From the NCBI RefSeq assembly GCF_035582795.1, contig NC_134368.1, positions 9,322,501 through 9,386,500 of the forward strand: a stretch of DNA of 64,000 nt. The letters run 5' to 3'. This stretch comes from Mycteria americana. Taxonomy: Eukaryota > Chordata > Aves > Ciconiiformes > Ciconiidae. A model generated the notes under the pieces. That model had not been told where the DNA came from, did not search any database, and saw only the letters and a program-made list of their open reading frames with translations. The translations under genes were made by a program, and so were the position numbers. This document shows, piece after piece, positions 58,792-64,000 of this stretch (positions within the stretch are counted from its first letter, which is position 1; each line of letters starts with the position of its first letter).

Positions 58792-61700
58792 ATGAGTCTG
58801 CAGATTTTAAATGCAGAAAATGGAGAAAACGGAGGAAACATCAATGATGATCTAACAGCGGAAGACTGTGGCTTTTTCTTTGCACCACCGGAACCTACAG
58901 GGAGACCTTCCATTCTACGTCTGTCCCAGAAAGAAAACTTGCCACCGAAAAGTGTGGCAAAAGCTATGAAGGTAAACTTTTGCATTTGTGTTGATTATAT
59001 TCTTTTGCCTTTTATGATCTCTGCTACTGAATGCATATGCTATTCGGAGCTTGAAAATAGTGTGGTGTTCATGTTCTTTCTTTTTCCTCCCCCCCACCCC
59101 TTTCTTAAAGGTAACCTTTCAAACTCCTCTAAGAGATCCTCAGACTCGAAAAATCTTAAGTCCTACTATGACGGACAAACTTGAGACTACTTTCACGCTT
59201 GACGATTGCAGTGAAGCCTTGGCGGATGATCTTTTATCTGCACCTGTCAATGTTGAGTAAGTAATGTGTTCACTGCTGGTAGTATTAGCAATGTGGGACA
59301 CATTCAACTTAATTTTCCCCATTACAAGCCTGTATAGTTACAATGTAACTTTCTGTTTTATAACAAGATGTAAACTGCACAAAAGGACCAAAATTAATGC
59401 TGACTTTGCACGAACTCTTTTTCAAAGATAACATTTTCTTAAAAGTAATGACAATTATCTTGGTTGTAATACTGAATACTGAACTCTATTTCTAGAGTTC
59501 TACTAACTCCTCAGTAACCAATTTCATAGACATGACTTATGATATGGATAAATACTTTAAGAGAAAAGAGACACATTAGGCAGAGAATACAAAACTGTTT
59601 CCTACAGTAAGGTTTTCATGTGAGACTACAACTAATCTGAAGCTAATCCTTAAAGCTAAGCCTTAAAATTTCTTCTCTTGTATGTTAAGTACAGTTTTAT
59701 CTCTTTAGATTTTTTTCTTTAAGATATGTCTTCTGAAGGGTTAGCTTGAATTGACACCTCAAGTCAACGACTATTAAGATTAAAGAAAATCTAGCAACAC
59801 AAAGTGAATATAACATCAATCCCGAGTATGAACAAGTTAGTGTGCCTTTATAGTCTAGCAGCCTGGGTCTCAAAGTGGCTTATGGTAGCTGTCTAGAGAA
59901 GAGCATAAAGTCAGCAGTGATCCAATTTGGGGTTTTGCAACTCTCCTTACTAGAAATATTCTTATAATGATATAATAATACAATGTTATGACAATGTTTT
60001 TTAACAGGCCTCAATGCATATTTTTGTTACTGACTTTTTTTAGCCCCTTTTTAAACTTGTGTAAACATCTAACATCTGTAATTCCCAGTGGCAAGAAGTC
60101 TCAGATCTTAGCTTTGTTTTCTGCGAGGAAATACAATCTTTTGCTTTTTTTAACTACCCAATACTTTCATTTGACCTAATTCTTGTTTTTTGGGAAGGGG
60201 AGAAGGGAGAAAGATAGGAACACCTAAATGTTCTTTACATGTATAGATTTGCTTCAGCTGTTAACTTGCATGTATGCTCCAGTTTAGAAAAGTACTTCTG
60301 AGCTAGCCACCACAATTAAATGATTTAAGTTTGGGGCATAAATGCAATTATTGCTCACACCAATAAATGAAGATTTAGTATGTATAAGGTTCAAGTGAGT
60401 TAAGAGCTGGCACTGAATTGGTTTTAGTTAGGGCATAATTATGTTCTAAGACATTGCTTTTACTGTACATGTCCTTTCTACTTTTAAAATGTAAGGGTAT
60501 GTTTGTAGCAACTAAGCTGAAGGACTGGCTGTTGCTGAAGGCTGTCACTTTTGACTAGTCTCAAGTGATTCAAGTTTCAAGCAGGTGTCTCGCTCTTGAC
60601 TGGCATTTATTAGGTTAAACACTGAAGGAGGATGGGAGGGGCCTGAGTAGTTGAACGAGCCTGGGGCTGAACTATTGCAGGGAAGAGGCACTCAAACCGG
60701 GTGAGAAGGACTTCCTGAACTCTTATCTCCCGCCTTTGCTTTCGGGTTTATCAAAGTGTTTTTAGTGAGTGGCTTTTAATCATGTTCTGTTCTACAGCAG
60801 ATATGGATGGCACATAGAAATAATAACTTTACGAAGGGACAAAACAATGGGAGGAAATCCTGTTTCAGGAAGTAATGGCTTAACTCTCTGTAGTCGGAGG
60901 CTAAGCCTCAAAAGTTGAGTAGAGTTTGGGGAAATGGAGAGCAATAACTTGTAGAATACCCAGCAGTAGTGAGTACACAAACTCTTTCTTTAACCTGTTT
61001 CTTCTGCTAGATAAGATTATCTTTCTCTTACTGGAGAAGTCTTTTCTTGTATACTGCTTTGCTCTTCAGATCTGCTGTTGTACAGAGTTTAGAGTGCCTG
61101 AAGTCCAGGTTCTGTTTTGATATGTAGGCCCTCATAGATGAAATGCTGGTGCATGCTTCCAGGGGAAAAATATCTGCCAGAATGACCAGACAAAGTAATG
61201 ACTAGAACAGGAGAACCTGAATCATTACTCAGTTTGGTCCTAGACTTGTGAGTCTGTCATGACTCATAGATGAATGTACACGAAGATATACTACTAGTTG
61301 TGTCTGTGTTTGAGCTGCTTACTGTTAATATCTCCTCCTAAGCAATGTATATTTCACTGTCTAGTGAAATGGAAATGTCCATATGCTGTAGTGAGTCTCC
61401 AGTGATGACTAGCATAAGGTAACATAGCTGTCTAGAAAAGTTAGCTTAAGAATACTGACTAGTTTCAAGGATTGATCTCCCTATAGTTCATGTGCACCAG
61501 AGCTCATAACTTCTGACTGTTTAGGTGGCAACTGAATTCTTGCTGTTATGATATTCTTTTGCTGTCAGCTGCCTTATGTCAGACAAAATCAGATTACTCT
61601 GAGCATAAAAGCTACTTGTGCAAATATCTTTCTAAAGATGATTTCAAATGATGTCTAAAAATAGCTATAGCATGTGTTTCAAAAAGTTTAAAACTTTTTT

Positions 61701-64000
61701 TTAAATGCAGCACATGTCAACAAAAGACTGAAGCTGAAGCAAATAATACAGTGATAAATACACAAATGCCAGAGAAGGTCAGTGCGGCTCCTTACCCAGA
61801 TGATGAGATGCCAGTGAAGAGTCGAGGTTCCTACAATCTTGATTTTGATAACTTAGATGACATCAATCCCTTTCAAAGTTCAGTGCAGTTGCAGCATTCT
61901 CCTGGAAATCTGCAAAAGTCTCCTGTAAGAGCATCTAGCAGCCTTGAGAAAACTTCTGAAAAAAGTAATGATTCTCTTCTGGATGACACAGCTTCTTTTG
62001 CTTCAACCACAGCAAGTACAGAGCACTCAAGTGAAGAGAAGACTCCTTTCTCTGGAAAAGAATCTGTGTTGAGAGAGCTGGAGTCTAACAAATCCAAGCT
62101 GTCCCCTGAGCAAGCAATCAGTGACTCTGTGCAGAATGTGAAGTCTGCTTCCACAGATGTGAGCCAAATTGATAATTCAGTGGGATTAGCAGAAGCACCT
62201 ACATCTTCTGTACTGTTATCTGGTAACTTAGGTCCCAGTAGTTCTGACATAACTAATTCTTCTAAAACTGGGGAATCAAAGCTTCAGAATGTTTCAGTAG
62301 CAGAAAAAGCCTCTGCAGAAGAGCCTGCAGAAGAACTGGCTATCTCCAAAGGGGAACCTGTGGAAAAGCCTGGTGTCACAAAGGCTGGACCAGTAAAACT
62401 GGAATTTGACTTTAATACCACTGCTAGAAAGCCACCTCCTAAGAAACTAGGTAAAAGACCTGGAATTAAGCCACCTTCCAAAAAAACTCCTATGACCAAA
62501 CAGAAAACAGAGAATACTGAAGTGCAAAATAAAAGTAATGTGGAAGATGAAATCCCTGTTCCCAAAGCATCTTACAAGTTTGACTGGGACAAACTCGATG
62601 ATCCAAACTTTAATCCATTTGGAGGAGGCTCTAAAATTTCCAGCTCACCCAAGTGTTCTAAACCTAGCCCTCAGAAAGTTCACCTGCAAGAGGAGCAGGA
62701 TAGTACGGCATCAAGAAGGGAGCCTCTTCCAGTGGAGCAGGATAACAGACCAAGTATCTGTGAAACTCTTGAGAAAAGAGAACCCAAAAGTCTGTAAGTA
62801 AATCTGTAGCTGAATGTAGAAGAACCTTGAACTCATGTGAGGAAAAGACAGTTAGATGTTATCTCTAACTAGTTGATTCCTACCTCCTTGACTTTCTCCC
62901 TCCGAGGTTGGCTGAGTCTGTTGCACATTGTAACCTTTAACACAATATGTTGCAACAGCAAACTATCCTGAGATGGCTAGCTCTGGGCAAAAGGTGTTCT
63001 TGAATCTGGAGGAATTGGAGGGAAAGAGCATTAGTACCTTGGTCAAGTGGCTCTTTCCCCACTTCTCCAAGATTAGAGTAAGATGTGGAGAATCAGGTGA
63101 CTCCTGCTGTCTTTCAAAAAAAACAGGTAAGTAGGTAGCAGTGTTGCACATCATGCAGCATGTGAAGGGACTAGGCAATTCTATTCTCTGCTTAGTGTCC
63201 TGGCTGAACTCTGAGGTGCTGTTTCTTCCTTGCATGTTCTTCGTATCTGAATGCTATCTCCAAGAAAAACGGCTGTCACTAAAGTTGCATTTTTTGACAC
63301 CACATAAAGCTTTTTATTTGAGAATGGGAGATGTTGTGTTGCCTTTCCTAGAAAGTCTAACTACTAAAATGTCAGCATTACTATATATAGCCAGGTGCTT
63401 ACCAGAACTAGACTGGCACAAGATGTTCATGTGACAGAAACGTTTACTCTCTTGATTCCTGTGTAACATGATCAGCTACTCTTTACTAAGGTGAAAAGCT
63501 AAGTTTGTGCTGTCGGCAGTAACTCAAGTATTGGACTTCTCTAATGAAGTTCTGTGCTTTACACCAATAATCACTGCATTACTTGGCAAAGAGTAGCAGG
63601 CTGCTTGTAATTCTGTTCTTAATTAAACAAAAAGCCTATCTTTAATTAAAAAAATAATAAGGAGCATAAAAAATGGAAATAAGAGAAGAGTGTTAAGTTA
63701 ATAGGAATAAGTGATACTGCTATGACTTTCTGCTTCCCAGATAACACGGCTTCTGATAGAGGGAGAGCTTTCTGTCATTTATGTTGTCACCAGGCAAGAC
63801 AGTTAATTTACATCCCCACCCTCTGTAAAGCTTCCTGAACTGTGGCAGTAGAAACTCTCAAAGCAGCTTACTTTGTTCAGTGCTTCATTATATCTGGTAC
63901 TATAGAATTCAGAACTGTCTGTGTGACTTGGATTTTGATTTTTTTGTTTTTTCTTTAGGGAAATCAGCAAACAGACTGTGGTAGAAGACAAGCAAAGAAC
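58792..64000 (+). CDS. TACC3: TACC3, transforming acidic coiled-coil protein 3 (N-terminal part, runs off the window)
   Basis: TACC3 stabilises kinetochore-fibre microtubules with ch-TOG and clathrin after Aurora-A phosphorylation. Coding exons: 58792-58971, 59111-59256, 61711-62793, and 63959 to the window end. Phases agree (0, 2, 2). The start [15 protein letters not shown] and the block [30 protein letters not shown] match vertebrate TACC3. The large exon 4 (361 codons) is Ser/Glu-rich and holds two SDP-type repeats: [16 protein letters not shown] (about residue 145) and [20 protein letters not shown] (about residue 395). Before the second comes [10 protein letters not shown] and a basic stretch [15 protein letters not shown]. 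The C-terminal TACC coiled coil lies beyond the window. I see no break. The gene is head-to-head with TMEM129, as in human. Confidence 0.96.
59257..61710. other. TACC3 intron between coding exons 2 and 3, no feature recognised
   Basis: AT-rich intronic sequence without a recognised repeat, RNA gene or exon. The downstream intron (62794-63958) is likewise empty apart from A/T-rich stretches. Confidence 0.5.

Noticed and set aside
1-64000. CRISPR arrays, operons, tRNA or rRNA genes
   Set aside because: None seen. The direct repeats present are target duplications, LTRs and minisatellites, and the genes are spliced eukaryotic genes.

Overview
The window is avian nuclear DNA. It carries CR1 LINE fragments with the typical bird 3' end, three LTRs of one avian ERV superfamily with 5-bp target duplications, a bird-type R2 retrotransposon fragment, compact split genes with CpG-island promoters, and the conserved vertebrate gene order SLBP - TMEM129 - TACC3. 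The species cannot be fixed from the sequence. No bacterial features, CRISPR arrays or tRNA/rRNA genes were seen.

Layout: (1) 1-10.8 kb holds SLBP (histone mRNA stem-loop binding protein), minus strand, eight coding exons, CpG-island promoter at its right end. (2) 10.8-21.2 kb is mostly non-coding, with a solo LTR, one possible orphan exon and a CR1 copy. (3) 21.2-32.9 kb holds a second SLBP-family gene, also on the minus strand. I modelled ten coding exons (383 codons, every junction in phase). It matches the SLBP2 paralogue known from frogs and fish, but its C-terminal tail is made of four or five phase-2/phase-2 exons that look like copies of the family's exon 2. (4) 33-37.7 kb is intergenic. 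(5) 37.7-52.6 kb is TMEM129 (ER-associated E3 ubiquitin ligase), minus strand, four exons, 362 aa. Its 10.7-kb third intron contains an 8.6-kb endogenous retrovirus in the opposite orientation, which itself contains an R2 LINE fragment, and that R2 fragment contains a CR1 copy and a solo LTR. (6) From about 55 kb to the right edge is the 5' part of TACC3, plus strand: one non-coding exon and four coding exons, the last cut by the window end.

Functionally, SLBP and its paralogue bind the 3' stem-loop of replication-dependent histone mRNAs. TMEM129 works in ER protein dislocation and ubiquitination. TACC3 works in the mitotic spindle. SLBP and TACC3 are cell-cycle genes, and their promoters show E2F-like and CCAAT/CHR-like sites respectively.

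Most worth following up: the SLBP2 gene with its amplified exon family and missing exon 4, and the R2 fragment inserted outside ribosomal DNA with a 14-bp target duplication.
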